From: Methylomonas methanica MC09
Lineage (GTDB): Bacteria; Pseudomonadota; Gammaproteobacteria; Methylococcales; Methylomonadaceae
Assembly (NCBI RefSeq): GCF_000214665.1
Contig: NC_015572.1
Coordinates: forward strand, 1,178,001 to 1,242,000
DNA length: 64,000 nucleotides
Direction of reading: 5' to 3'
The notes beneath the pieces are model-generated. The model had not been told where the DNA came from. It worked only from the letters and a program-made list of their open reading frames with translations, and did not search any database. Both the position numbers and the translations under genes were made by a program. The first letter of the stretch is position 1. Each line of letters starts with the position of its first letter. This document shows positions 32,780 to 42,525 of this stretch, one piece after another.

Positions 32780-34654
32780 TTACCTGTCGTTTTTGTTGAC
32801 CAAAACCCGCATCCGCACGTTCATGGGCGGTTCTTCTTCCGGGTCGATATACACATCCAGCAAGGTCGGGCCCTTGTAGGCGCAGATGGCGGCGATATCC
32901 AGTTTGGCGAGGTCGTCGGGCGAGCGTATGGTATACGCAACGGCGCCCAAGGCCCGGGCCAGGGCGGCGAAATCGTTGGGCGGCAGATCGCAGCCGATTT
33001 GCTCGGCGCCCGCCATGCGCTGGCCGTGCTTGACCATACCCAAGGATTGGTCGTTAAGCACCACGAATACGATGCTGACTTTTTCCGCGACCGCGACCGA
33101 TATTTCCTGGCCGTTCATCAACATGCTGCCGTCGCCGGTAATGCAGACCACAGGATCCTTGCGATTGGCGACCGCTGTGCCGACCGCGCCGCCTATGGCC
33201 CAGCCCATCGCGGCGAAATTCATGGTTACCCGCAGCCAACCGCCGTCGGTTTTGCGCTGGCCGGGGGAGATTTTGCGTCCGCCGCCGCCCAAGCGCCTTT
33301 CGCCCATGCGCCGGTCTATGCCGGAATGTAAATAATGTACCGACCAGGAGACGCTGTTGCCGGTGTCGGCCAAAAAGCGGGTGGTCGGCGGAAATATCCG
33401 GCCCAATTCCTTCATCAAACGTTGCGGTTTAATCGGCACCGCATCGCTTTCGTACTTCTCCGGCTCCAACAGCAGCGCGCGAGGATCCCACTCCGTGGCG
33501 TTGTTATCGCGGGATTTACGGTGGCGGGCGTACTCGAAATTATCGGTTTTTTGTTGGTTATGGAATTGCTCCACCAGCCGGCTGAAAATCGATTGGATGC
33601 GTCCGCGCACATGCAGTTGAGCCATCGGCGTACGGGACAGGTGTTCTTCGGATTCGTCGATATGTACCAAACGGTTATTCAATACGCTGTCGCTCCAGCC
33701 GCCGCTGTTCCATTCGCCCATGTTGGCACCTATCGCCAGAATCAAATCCACCGACGGATCCTGTAGAGCGGCTTCCGCCGCATCGTGGCCGCCGAAACCG
33801 AACACCCCGCGAAACAACGGATGTCTGGGGTTGACCAGGCCTTTGCCGTCCGGGGTGGTGACGATAGCGGTTCCTTTCAGCGCGGCAAACTGCAAAATCG
33901 AGCCTATTGCTTCGCCGCATAAGCCGCCGATCAGCAATACTACATTCTGGGCTTTGGTCAGCATATCGCGCAGATTTTCAATCGCGTCGTTATCCACCAT
34001 GGAGGATGGCGCTAAAAGATTTCTCAAGTCGTAAGAGGGTTCGTGCCGGGCGCAAGGGCTGCGGAATACATCGACCGGAACCGTCAGGTGAGAAGGGCCC
34101 TTGGGGGCGCGAACGGCGCGCTGCAAGGCCGTCACCAGTTTGGCTTCCAGTTGTTTTGGATGGGAGATCAGGGAGTTATAACGGGTGCAGTGACGAAACA
34201 TGCCCAAGGTGTTGATCCCGGTACAAGACGACTCCTGCAGCGGGTTTTTGCCGAACGCCGGCAGGGCCGGTTGTCCGGTAATCACCAGCATCGGAATATT
34301 GTTGTCGTAGGCGCAGGCGACGCCGGTAATCAAATTGGTGGCGCCAGGTCCCGAAGTGGAACAACAGACGCCGATTTTTCCGCTTTCGCGGGCATAACCG
34401 TCGGCCATGAAGGCCGCGCCGGCTTCGTGGCGGGCCAGAATATGGCGGATACCGCCGCGGCGGGTGCTTCTGGCAATAGCGTTGTAAAAGGGTTCGATCG
34501 CTCCGCCGGGGACTCCGAAGACGTATTCGATTTGCAATTGTTCCAGGTATTCTACCAATAAGTCCGCGACTTCCTTGGGAGGGGCCGGCTTGCCGTCGGG
34601 ATTATCCCTGGCCGATTCCATTTGAGTGTGAATAAGAGAAATTTGGGCATTCAT
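32780..34654 (-). CDS. Thiamine-diphosphate-dependent enzyme of the acetolactate-synthase family
   Basis: A 624-residue ThDP enzyme. The N-terminal domain has EYVFGVPGGAIEPF and the ThDP-activating Glu in LARHEAGAAFMADGYAR. The C-terminal domain has ITGDGSMLMNGQEISVA and, about 25 residues after GDG, VLND, the Mg/ThDP motif. It is IlvB-like, but no small regulatory subunit gene is nearby, and a basic Gly/Arg-rich stretch (DRRMGERRLGGGGRK, ~450) is inserted before the ThDP domain. Context with an SDR and two citrate-synthase-fold proteins argues against branched-chain synthesis and for a dedicated C-C ligation or decarboxylation step. The start has AGGGGGA upstream. It is the first gene of the minus-strand run. 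Confidence 0.85.
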   Translation of the reverse strand: MNAQISLIHTQMESARDNPDGKPAPPKEVADLLVEYLEQLQIEYVFGVPGGAIEPFYNAIARSTRRGGIRHILARHEAGAAFMADGYARESGKIGVCCSTSGPGATNLITGVACAYDNNIPMLVITGQPALPAFGKNPLQESSCTGINTLGMFRHCTRYNSLISHPKQLEAKLVTALQRAVRAPKGPSHLTVPVDVFRSPCARHEPSYDLRNLLAPSSMVDNDAIENLRDMLTKAQNVVLLIGGLCGEAIGSILQFAALKGTAIVTTPDGKGLVNPRHPLFRGVFGFGGHDAAEAALQDPSVDLILAIGANMGEWNSGGWSDSVLNNRLVHIDESEEHLSRTPMAQLHVRGRIQSIFSRLVEQFHNQQKTDNFEYARHRKSRDNNATEWDPRALLLEPEKYESDAVPIKPQRLMKELGRIFPPTTRFLADTGNSVSWSVHYLHSGIDRRMGERRLGGGGRKISPGQRKTDGGWLRVTMNFAAMGWAIGGAVGTAVANRKDPVVCITGDGSMLMNGQEISVAVAEKVSIVFVVLNDQSLGMVKHGQRMAGAEQIGCDLPPNDFAALARALGAVAYTIRSPDDLAKLDIAAICAYKGPTLLDVYIDPEEEPPMNVRMRVLVNKNDR

Positions 34655-35181
34655 GTTTCCCCCTGTATTAAATAAGGGTGTCGTTGTTGGCCGACCAGGG
34701 CCGGATAATGGCGCTCGAGGCTATTGGCGGGTGAGCGTCCGGATTATGCATTGAGCTAGTGGTGCCAGTGCCAATTAAAAGTAAAAGTGTAGAGTAGAGA
34801 TGGCCGCTTGCAAAGAAGCGCAGCTGTATTTTCGAATGGAGCGCCCGGATATCCAGGGATTTATGGCTTCGGTGGGTGGTTAAGGCAGGCTTTCACCGCT
34901 CCGGCTTCCAGTAAAGCCTGTGTCGGCTGTTGTCAGCGTTATTTGAAGTTTTTTCGAACGCATTTAATATTGGTGCGATAGTGAGCTCTTTGTACTATGA
35001 TTTGGGGCTACCGGATAGCAGTTCTGACGGTGGTGTTGCGTCTACTCATTGTTTCCGGCAAGCATCGAGATAGGGGCGTGATGAGAAGGGTAATAGCGGA
35101 GATCGAACTCTTGATACGTGGGCTGCACGGTCTGCTTCTTAACGAAATGTCCAGCCAATAACGGTGCGAGATTTGGTATCG
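34655..35181. other. Non-coding divergent promoter region
   Basis: About 500 bp between the ThDP enzyme (minus) and the giant kinase (plus). No gene is supported. It should hold both promoters; I see AT-rich blocks near 34765-34800 and 34990-35005 but no convincing paired -35/-10 boxes or operators. Confidence 0.4.
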
Positions 35182-38100
35182 ATGACTGTTCCCGGCTACA
35201 CATTGATCGCTCCGGTTTGTGAGACTGGCGATTTGCATATCTATCAAGCCTGCCGGACTCTAGATGGGCTGCCTGTTCTACTCAAAATGCCCTCGGCTGC
35301 TCGCCCGGCACCGGTCCTGCTGAGACGATTGGAGCATGAATTAGAGATGGCCCGTGATCTGGATTCTAGCCGGATCGCCCGGCCTCTTGCGCTGGAACGT
35401 CAAGCCGGAAATGCGGCCTTGGTATTGGCGCAGGGGCCAGTAAAAACGTTGGCTTCCCTGTTGGATTCCCCGTTGAATGTCCCGACTTTTCTTCGGATTG
35501 CCATAGGCATCACCGATGCCTTGGCCGAAATCCACCGCCACGAGCTGGTGCATAAAGATATTAAGCCCGAACACGTGCTGCTGGATGATGCCGATCATGT
35601 CTGGCTTACCGGTCTGGGAATTGCCTCGAGATTACCCCGCGAACGCCAAGCTCCCGAGCCTCCCGAAATCATCGACGGCACCCTGGCCTACATGGCGCCC
35701 GAGCAAACCGGTCGTATGAACCGTTCGATTGACTCGCGTAGCGATCTTTACGCACTGGGTATCACCTTCTACCAGATGCTGACGGGTGTGTTGCCCTTCA
35801 CCGGCAACGATCCGATGGAGTGGGTGCATAGCCATATTGCGCGTCAACCGATATCCCCGAACCAACGCGTTGGCGGTCTACCCGAACCTATGTCTAACAT
35901 GGTCATGAAGCTGCTGGCCAAGACCGCCGAGGATCGTTATCAGAGTGCCGCAGGCGTCGGTGCCGATCTGCGCAATTGCCAGAAGCAATGGGAGTCGGTG
36001 GGGCACATCGATTCGTTTCCGCTGGGCGCGCAGGATGTATCGGACCGATTGCTGATCCCGGAGAAACTCTATGGCAGGCAAGCCGAAATCGACACCCTGC
36101 TGGCCGCCTTCGATCAGATCCTGACCACTGGTGTGCCTGAGTTGGTATTGGTATCGGGCTATTCCGGTGTGGGTAAGACTGCCTTGGTAAACGAACTCTA
36201 TAAGGCCTTGGTATCGTCCCGAGGCCTGTTCGCGGCAGGTAAGTTTGAGCAGTATAAACGCAATATTCCTTATGCCACTCTGATTCAGGCTCTGCAAAAC
36301 CTGGTTCGTCAAATCCTGGGTAAGGCCGAGGCCGAGGTGGCCATGTGGCGGGATATGATCCAGCAGGCTGTAGGGATGAATGGACAGCTGATCGTCAGCC
36401 TGGTCCCCGAAGTCGAACTGGTTATAGGCAAACAGACGCCGTTATCGGTACTGGCACCTAAAGAAGCGCAGAATCGTTTTCAGATGGTATTGCGGAGATT
36501 CCTGGGGGTGTTCGCCCGTCCGGAACATCCGCTGGTCTTGTTTCTCGACGATCTGCAATGGCTGGATGCGGCAACGCTGGAGCTGATCGAACAGCTTGTG
36601 ACTGGGTCGGAGGTATGTCATCTGCTATTGGTCGGTGCCTATCGGGACAACGAGGTTGGTCCTACGCATATTTTGATGCGCATGCTGGATGCAATGCGCA
36701 AGCGTGAGGCCGGCCTGCGCGAAATAGTGCTGGCGCCTCTTGCCATCGAGGACGTGAGCAGTCTCATCGCCGATTCGCTCCATTGCGACCTGGGTCGCGT
36801 GCAGCCTCTGGCGAGTTTGGTGTTTCAGAAAACCGGCGGTAATCCATTCTTTGTTATTCAGTTCCTGACCGCACTCGCGGAGGAAAAGCTGGTAGTATTC
36901 GACGCCGGCGCCCGGTGCTGGAGCTGGGATCTGGCGCGTATTCACGCCAAGGGCTATACAGACAACGTGGTCGAACTGATGGTCGGTAAGCTCAACCGCC
37001 TGCCCGCCGCGACACTGTCCACCCTGGAACAGTTCGCCTGTTTGGGACATGTCGCCCAAATCTCAATTCTGACGAAGGTTTGCGGGCAATCCGCGGATGC
37101 GCTGCACGCATCGTTCTGGGAAGCAATAAGGCTAGGCTTGGTCCTTTGCCAAGGAGTGACCTACACCTTCTCGCATGACCGCGTGCGGGAAGCCGCCTAT
37201 TCGTTGATTCCTGTTGAAAAACGCAAGTCCACCCACTGGAAGATTGGGAAGCTGCTACTCGACGACACCGCGTCGCAAGCGCGCGATGAAGGCTTTTTTG
37301 ACTTGATCAACCACCTGAACCTTGGCCGTCCTCTCCATGCGACACGGGAAGAGAAGTCGGAACTCGCCGAATTGAACCGCCAAGCCGGTTGCAGGGCGAT
37401 GGCAAGTGCGGCATTCGCTGCGGCCATGCAGTATTTTGATACAGGGCTCAAGCTGCTTGAAAAGGGGGCGTGGCTGAATCAGTATTCCCTTGCGTTGACG
37501 CTTCATCAGGAGGCGGCAGAGGCAGCCTGCCTTTGCGGCCGTTATGACCGTTTGAACGAACTCGCGGAGGCCGTGCATCTGCAGGCAGCTTCCCTTCTGG
37601 ACGAGATTCCGATATACGAAACAGAGATCAGGGCACTGACTGCTCAGGGTCAACTTCTTCCTTCAATCCGGCATGGGCTGATCGTGTTGGGACGCCTGGG
37701 AATGCCTCTGTCGGAAGAGCCGACGGCGGCCGAGGTAGAGGAGCACTTGGAGCGCACGCTCAATCTTCTCAAGCGGAGGACTATCGAGGCGCTTCCGAAT
37801 CTCCCTGTCATGACCTCACTCGACCAGCTGGCCTGTATCCGAATTCTGAGTGCTCTCGGCGAGCCGGCCTATGCCGGATCCCCGCAGTTCTTTCTGGTGT
37901 GGGCTTCGGAAATGGCCGAGCTTTCGCTACGACACGGGAATAGTGCTCTATCGCCCTTTGCTTACTCCGCTTTCGCGCTGGCGCTGTGCGCCTCGGGCCG
38001 GGAAATCGAGTTGGGATCGCGTCTGGCCAGGGCTGCTCTCGCGCTGATTGAGGCTCTGAACGCTCGAACGCTACGGTGCCGACTTTTGAATATATACGGC

Positions 38101-41100
38101 TGCACGATCCAGCCGTGGACCGAACACCTAAGCAAGACCCTGGCCACTCTGCAGGAGGCGATCGATGTCGGAGCGGAATCCGGCGATTTTACCTCCGGCA
38201 GCTACGCTGCGTTTAATTCATGCACTGCCGCTCTGTTCATGGGAGAACCGTTAGACAAACTTAGCCAACGGCTATCGCTAAACAGGGCTGTGATCGCCAG
38301 CATGAAACAGACCTATATAGGGAACTGGGTCGCCTTTCACTACCTGGCGATCCAGAGACTAAGAGGAACGACGAGCCATCCGGATGAGCTCGGTTCGTTC
38401 GACGAGGAACGCTGGCTTGCGTCAGCCCGCGAGGCGAACGACCAGTGTGGGCTTGCCTACTACTTTCTTGGCAAGCTGATCGGTTGTTACCTGCTCGGCG
38501 AAGCTTATCCTGGCGAAGCGTTGGATCGCCTGAACGACGCGAAGGTTAACCAGACAGGTTTCCAAGGGGCTTTTGCGGTACCGGTGTTCTACTTTTATGC
38601 TGCGTTGACGCTTCTGAAGCGAGGAAGGAGTCTGACTGCCGGAGAACTCGACAATGTCCGCGAGTATCGGAATAGACTGGAAAATTTGGCGCGGCTGGCC
38701 CCGATGAACTTTCGGCATAAGTGTGATTTGCTCGCCGCAGAACTGGCTCGGATCGATGGCGAGGATTGGCAAGCGGCGCGCTTTTACGAACAGGCTATTG
38801 TCGGGGCGGAGAGGAATGGCTTTCTCCACGAGAATGCTATCTCCCACGAGCTGGCGGCTAGTTTTTATCTCGAACGCGGTATGGAAGATACAGCGCGGTA
38901 TCACATTCGTAGCGCGCACGAGCGCTACGCGGAATGGCAGGCATGGGCAAAAGTGTCTGCCCTGGAAGCTGACTATCCTCGATGGCTGGCTCCAGAGGTT
39001 CGGAAACCGCCCGGTTTGGAAGCTGGGGGGCTGGATATTAGCACGGTGATGAAAGCCGCACACACCATCGCCAGCGAGATAGAGATGAACCGGTTACTGG
39101 CCGATATCATGCGTATTGTTATTGAAAACGCCGGGGCGCAAAAGGGATTTCTGGTCCTGCACCGTGATGGCGCATGGCAGATTGCGGCCAAGGGGGAAGC
39201 AGACAAATTAGACGTGGAAATAGCTCTGCCGGTCAGCTTGGACAAGTGCGAGTGGGTTTCTTCAGGAATCGTGCGCTATGTGGTACGCACAAAAGTGAGT
39301 GTGGTGTTGGATGATGCGGCAAGCCGGGGCGAGTTTATCAACGACCCGTATATATGGCGCGAACGAACCAAGTCGCTGATGTGCGCACCGCTCTCAAGCC
39401 GGGGCAGATTGATCGGCGTTCTGTATCTGGAAAACAACCTGACCACGCACGCCTTCACAGCTGAGCGTGTTCAGCTTATGGAAATGCTTATGTCGCAAGC
39501 GGCAACCTCGCTGGAGAATGCCCTCGTCTATGAAGCGTTGCGGGAAAGCGAGTCGAAGTACCGCCGTATTGTGGACACGGCCAACGAAGGTATCTGGAGC
39601 GTCGATGCCGACTTGCGGACCAACTTTGCCAATGCGCAAATGGCCAATATGCTGGGTTACTCGATCGAGGAGATGTTTGGCCGTTCACCTGAAGACTTCA
39701 TGTTCAAGGAAGATCTCGCCGATCAGCGGCGGCATATGGAAGCGCGTCGCCAGGGTGTTTCCGAGCATTACGAGCGCCGCTTCCGTCGCAAGGACGGCAA
39801 TGAACTGTGGGCATGGGTATCCGCGACCGTAATCGAAGATTGCAACGGGTGCTTCATGGGTTCGTTTGCCATGTTAAACGACATCACCGAGCGCAGGCTG
39901 GCTGAGCAGGCTGTTCGCGATTCCGAGCGTCGTCTGGCCAGATACATTGCGAACCTTCCGGCGTTCTTTTTTACGTTCCGGCGTACCTCGGAAGGGGGCT
40001 ACTGTTTCCCTTATGCGAGTGCCGGAATCAGGGATTTGTATGGTCTTGATCCGGAGGATGTGCGCGATGATATGACGCGGCTGCACCTGATGGCCCATCC
40101 AGACGATCGTGCGCGCATAGAAGCCCGCATCGAAGAGGCGGTTCATGCACTGGCGCCTTTCCAGATCGAGTTCCGTATTTCCCGCCCGGATCTGCCAGAG
40201 CGTTGGATCGAATGCAGGTCCGTGGCGGTATCGGATGGGGATGACAGTCCGCTTTGGTATGGAATCATGCTCGACATCACCGAGCGCAAGCAGGCAGAGG
40301 AACAAGTCGAGCTGCTGAGCTTTGCGTTAAACAATGTTCATGAGGCTGCTTTCCTGATTGACGAGAACGCTCGCTTCCATTTCGTCAACGAGGAGTCATG
40401 CCGCATTTTGGGCTATTCGCACGAGGCATTGCTTGGCTTGGGGGTTGCGGATGTAGATCCGGATTTTCCGGTGGAGCGCTGGCCCGACCATTGGCATGAG
40501 TTAAAGGAAAAACAGACTATGCTTTTCGAAGGGCGGCATAGGACCAAAGACGGACGGATATTTCCGGTTGAGATCAATGCTAATTTCATTGAGTATGCCA
40601 CACAGGACTACAATCTTGCGCTGGTACGCGACATAACCGAGCGAAAGCAAGCTGAAGAAGAACTTCGTCGTTACAGAGGCCAACTGGAGGAAACGGTAGA
40701 GCATCGGACTGCGGAACTACTCTTGGCACGCAATGCGGCAGAGGCCGCGAACAAAGCGAAAAGCGCGTTCCTGGCAAATATGAGTCACGAACTGCGTACG
40801 CCGATGAATGCCATTCTCGGCTTTTCCAACCTGATGCGCCGCGACCCGCAGATTACAGAAAACCAGCGCGTAAACCTCGCCATTATCAATCGCAGTGGCG
40901 AACATTTATTAAACCTGATCAACGATGTGTTGGAAGTGGCCAAAATCGAGGCTGGACGCCTGAAATTGGAAATTGGCCTGTTCGATTTGGCTGCCATGGT
41001 GCGGGATGTTAACGAAATGATGCAAATCCGCGCCCATGAAAAAGGTTTGTGGCTGTTGCTCGATCAGTCTTCCGAGTTTCCGCGCTATATCAAGGGCGAC

Positions 41101-42162
41101 GAAGGCCGCATTCGCCAAATTATCATTAATTTGATCAACAACGCGCTAAAATTCACCGCCGAGGGGGGCGTGACGATACGTCTCGGCGTCAAGAACAATG
41201 CCCGCGAGCACCTGTTGATCGAGGTCGAAGATACCGGGTCCGGTATTGCACCCGAAAATCGGCAGCGCCTGTTCGAGCCTTTTGTTCAACTGTCCGATGA
41301 CAATGCACGGCAGGGTACCGGTCTTGGATTAGCCATCACCCGCCAGTTCGTACAGCTGATGGGCGGCAGCATCGCCGTCGAAAGCATCCTGGGCAAGGGT
41401 GCTCTGTTCCGGGTCGATTTGCCTTTAGCACCGGCAGTCGCTGCCGAAAGCCTCGAACCGCAAATCCGTAAATCCGGCGAGGTCGTGGGTCTGGTGCCGG
41501 GCCAGCCCGGTTATCGGATTATGATCGTCGAGGATCAGCGGGATAATCAGCTGTTGCTCAGCAGGCTGATGACCGACCTGGGACTGGAGGTGAAAATCGC
41601 CGGCAATGGCGAACAATGTCTTCAACTATTCCAAGACTGGAAACCCGACCTGATTTGGATGGACAGACGTATGCCGGTGATGGACGGTATCGAAGCCACC
41701 AAACGCTTGCGTCAATTGCCTGAGGGCGCAACCGTAAAAATTGTCGCCGTCACCGCCTCGGCCTTCAAGGAGCAAGAACAGGAGATGCTGGACGCCGGCA
41801 TGGACGATTTCGTCCGCAAACCCTATCGCTTCGACGAAATCTACGATTGTCTGAGCAGACATTTGGGCCTGCAATATGTCTACGTCGATGAGCAGCCGAC
41901 AGAGCCTGTGGATACCCTGCGGTTGTCGACGGAGATGCTGTCGGTACTGCCGGAAGAATTGCGCAACGAACTCATCAAAGCACTGGTAAGCCTTGATCAG
42001 GAACATATCGGCACGGTTATCGGGCGCGTTCTCCTTTACGACTCGGCCTTGTACAAAACCCTGTCGCAGCTGGCGGACGAGTTTGATTACCCGACCATTC
42101 TCGCGGCATTGCGGACCAAAGTGTTCAAGCCCGATAGCGAAATGCATCGAACACCGCGGTGA
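35182..42162 (+). CDS. Giant multi-domain sensor: protein-kinase-like, AAA/TPR, GAF, PAS x3, histidine kinase, REC
   Basis: A 2326-residue hybrid sensor. Order: eukaryotic-type protein kinase domain (~1-275), AAA/NACHT-like ATPase (~290-560; Walker A SGYSGVGKTALVNEL ~327, Walker B LVLFLDDLQWLD), long TPR-like helical region (~640-1260), GAF (~1290-1445), three PAS domains (~1455-1830), HisKA with His ~1868 in ANMSHELRTPMN, HATPase, and REC (Asp ~2160 in LIWMDRRMPVMDG), then a short helical tail. The kinase domain keeps the Lys of VLLKMP and the Asp of HKDIKPEHVLL, but DFG is TGLG and the catalytic-loop Asn is His, so it is probably a pseudokinase. The ATG at 35182 gives the family start MTVPGYTLI; a GTG at 35164 is possible. 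The output partner is not encoded next door. Confidence 0.88.
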   Translation: MTVPGYTLIAPVCETGDLHIYQACRTLDGLPVLLKMPSAARPAPVLLRRLEHELEMARDLDSSRIARPLALERQAGNAALVLAQGPVKTLASLLDSPLNVPTFLRIAIGITDALAEIHRHELVHKDIKPEHVLLDDADHVWLTGLGIASRLPRERQAPEPPEIIDGTLAYMAPEQTGRMNRSIDSRSDLYALGITFYQMLTGVLPFTGNDPMEWVHSHIARQPISPNQRVGGLPEPMSNMVMKLLAKTAEDRYQSAAGVGADLRNCQKQWESVGHIDSFPLGAQDVSDRLLIPEKLYGRQAEIDTLLAAFDQILTTGVPELVLVSGYSGVGKTALVNELYKALVSSRGLFAAGKFEQYKRNIPYATLIQALQNLVRQILGKAEAEVAMWRDMIQQAVGMNGQLIVSLVPEVELVIGKQTPLSVLAPKEAQNRFQMVLRRFLGVFARPEHPLVLFLDDLQWLDAATLELIEQLVTGSEVCHLLLVGAYRDNEVGPTHILMRMLDAMRKREAGLREIVLAPLAIEDVSSLIADSLHCDLGRVQPLASLVFQKTGGNPFFVIQFLTALAEEKLVVFDAGARCWSWDLARIHAKGYTDNVVELMVGKLNRLPAATLSTLEQFACLGHVAQISILTKVCGQSADALHASFWEAIRLGLVLCQGVTYTFSHDRVREAAYSLIPVEKRKSTHWKIGKLLLDDTASQARDEGFFDLINHLNLGRPLHATREEKSELAELNRQAGCRAMASAAFAAAMQYFDTGLKLLEKGAWLNQYSLALTLHQEAAEAACLCGRYDRLNELAEAVHLQAASLLDEIPIYETEIRALTAQGQLLPSIRHGLIVLGRLGMPLSEEPTAAEVEEHLERTLNLLKRRTIEALPNLPVMTSLDQLACIRILSALGEPAYAGSPQFFLVWASEMAELSLRHGNSALSPFAYSAFALALCASGREIELGSRLARAALALIEALNARTLRCRLLNIYGCTIQPWTEHLSKTLATLQEAIDVGAESGDFTSGSYAAFNSCTAALFMGEPLDKLSQRLSLNRAVIASMKQTYIGNWVAFHYLAIQRLRGTTSHPDELGSFDEERWLASAREANDQCGLAYYFLGKLIGCYLLGEAYPGEALDRLNDAKVNQTGFQGAFAVPVFYFYAALTLLKRGRSLTAGELDNVREYRNRLENLARLAPMNFRHKCDLLAAELARIDGEDWQAARFYEQAIVGAERNGFLHENAISHELAASFYLERGMEDTARYHIRSAHERYAEWQAWAKVSALEADYPRWLAPEVRKPPGLEAGGLDISTVMKAAHTIASEIEMNRLLADIMRIVIENAGAQKGFLVLHRDGAWQIAAKGEADKLDVEIALPVSLDKCEWVSSGIVRYVVRTKVSVVLDDAASRGEFINDPYIWRERTKSLMCAPLSSRGRLIGVLYLENNLTTHAFTAERVQLMEMLMSQAATSLENALVYEALRESESKYRRIVDTANEGIWSVDADLRTNFANAQMANMLGYSIEEMFGRSPEDFMFKEDLADQRRHMEARRQGVSEHYERRFRRKDGNELWAWVSATVIEDCNGCFMGSFAMLNDITERRLAEQAVRDSERRLARYIANLPAFFFTFRRTSEGGYCFPYASAGIRDLYGLDPEDVRDDMTRLHLMAHPDDRARIEARIEEAVHALAPFQIEFRISRPDLPERWIECRSVAVSDGDDSPLWYGIMLDITERKQAEEQVELLSFALNNVHEAAFLIDENARFHFVNEESCRILGYSHEALLGLGVADVDPDFPVERWPDHWHELKEKQTMLFEGRHRTKDGRIFPVEINANFIEYATQDYNLALVRDITERKQAEEELRRYRGQLEETVEHRTAELLLARNAAEAANKAKSAFLANMSHELRTPMNAILGFSNLMRRDPQITENQRVNLAIINRSGEHLLNLINDVLEVAKIEAGRLKLEIGLFDLAAMVRDVNEMMQIRAHEKGLWLLLDQSSEFPRYIKGDEGRIRQIIINLINNALKFTAEGGVTIRLGVKNNAREHLLIEVEDTGSGIAPENRQRLFEPFVQLSDDNARQGTGLGLAITRQFVQLMGGSIAVESILGKGALFRVDLPLAPAVAAESLEPQIRKSGEVVGLVPGQPGYRIMIVEDQRDNQLLLSRLMTDLGLEVKIAGNGEQCLQLFQDWKPDLIWMDRRMPVMDGIEATKRLRQLPEGATVKIVAVTASAFKEQEQEMLDAGMDDFVRKPYRFDEIYDCLSRHLGLQYVYVDEQPTEPVDTLRLSTEMLSVLPEELRNELIKALVSLDQEHIGTVIGRVLLYDSALYKTLSQLADEFDYPTILAALRTKVFKPDSEMHRTPR

Positions 42163-42244
42163 ATGCGGGGGAAGATTGCCGGCCGTTCGAATAGGATAAG
42201 CAATAACCGGAACATCTGGTTATCGCTTGTAGCCAGACTCATAA

Positions 42245-42260
42245 GCCGGTTTTCACCGGC
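42245..42260. terminator. Small perfect hairpin after the giant kinase gene
   Basis: GCCGGT, loop TTTC, ACCGGC is a perfect 6-bp stem located 83 bp after the kinase stop, between convergent genes. No T-tract follows, so it is only a candidate for 3'-end formation. Confidence 0.3.
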
Positions 42261-42323
42261 GAGACGAAGACGTGTCATTCGCAATCTGTCGACTGATGGG
42301 GGGCTCGCTTGGGCGCGGGCGGA

Positions 42324-42524
42324 TTACGATTTTTTGCCGAAACGGTTTTCTAAATTCGTGCCGAAGCGGCGGGCCGCCTTGCGCATAAACTGCGTCTGCC
42401 GTTGGAAGTTGCGGCAGCTGGAGCACATTGCAATATGTAGCCGGATCTCCAGCCGGTCCCGCCAACTTAAGGGTTTATCCAGGCCCTGGGATACCAGGGC
42501 GGAAATTTCGCGGCAACTGCGCAT
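42324..42524 (-). CDS. Small zinc-finger (zf-HC2-like) putative anti-sigma factor
   Basis: A 66-residue basic protein starting MRSCREISALVSQGLDK. The zinc-binding anti-sigma pattern H-x3-C-x2-C is visible as LHIAMCSSC, with an earlier Cys in RSCRE. No membrane helix follows, so it would be a cytoplasmic anti-sigma module. The ATG at 42524 has GGAGA 5-9 nt upstream and lies 1 bp after the sigma factor stop, showing translational coupling. Such proteins bind and silence the co-encoded sigma factor, in some cases in response to redox or metal. The pairing with this sigma factor is inferred from position. Confidence 0.75.
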   Translation of the reverse strand: MRSCREISALVSQGLDKPLSWRDRLEIRLHIAMCSSCRNFQRQTQFMRKAARRFGTNLENRFGKKS

Positions 42525-42525
42525 G

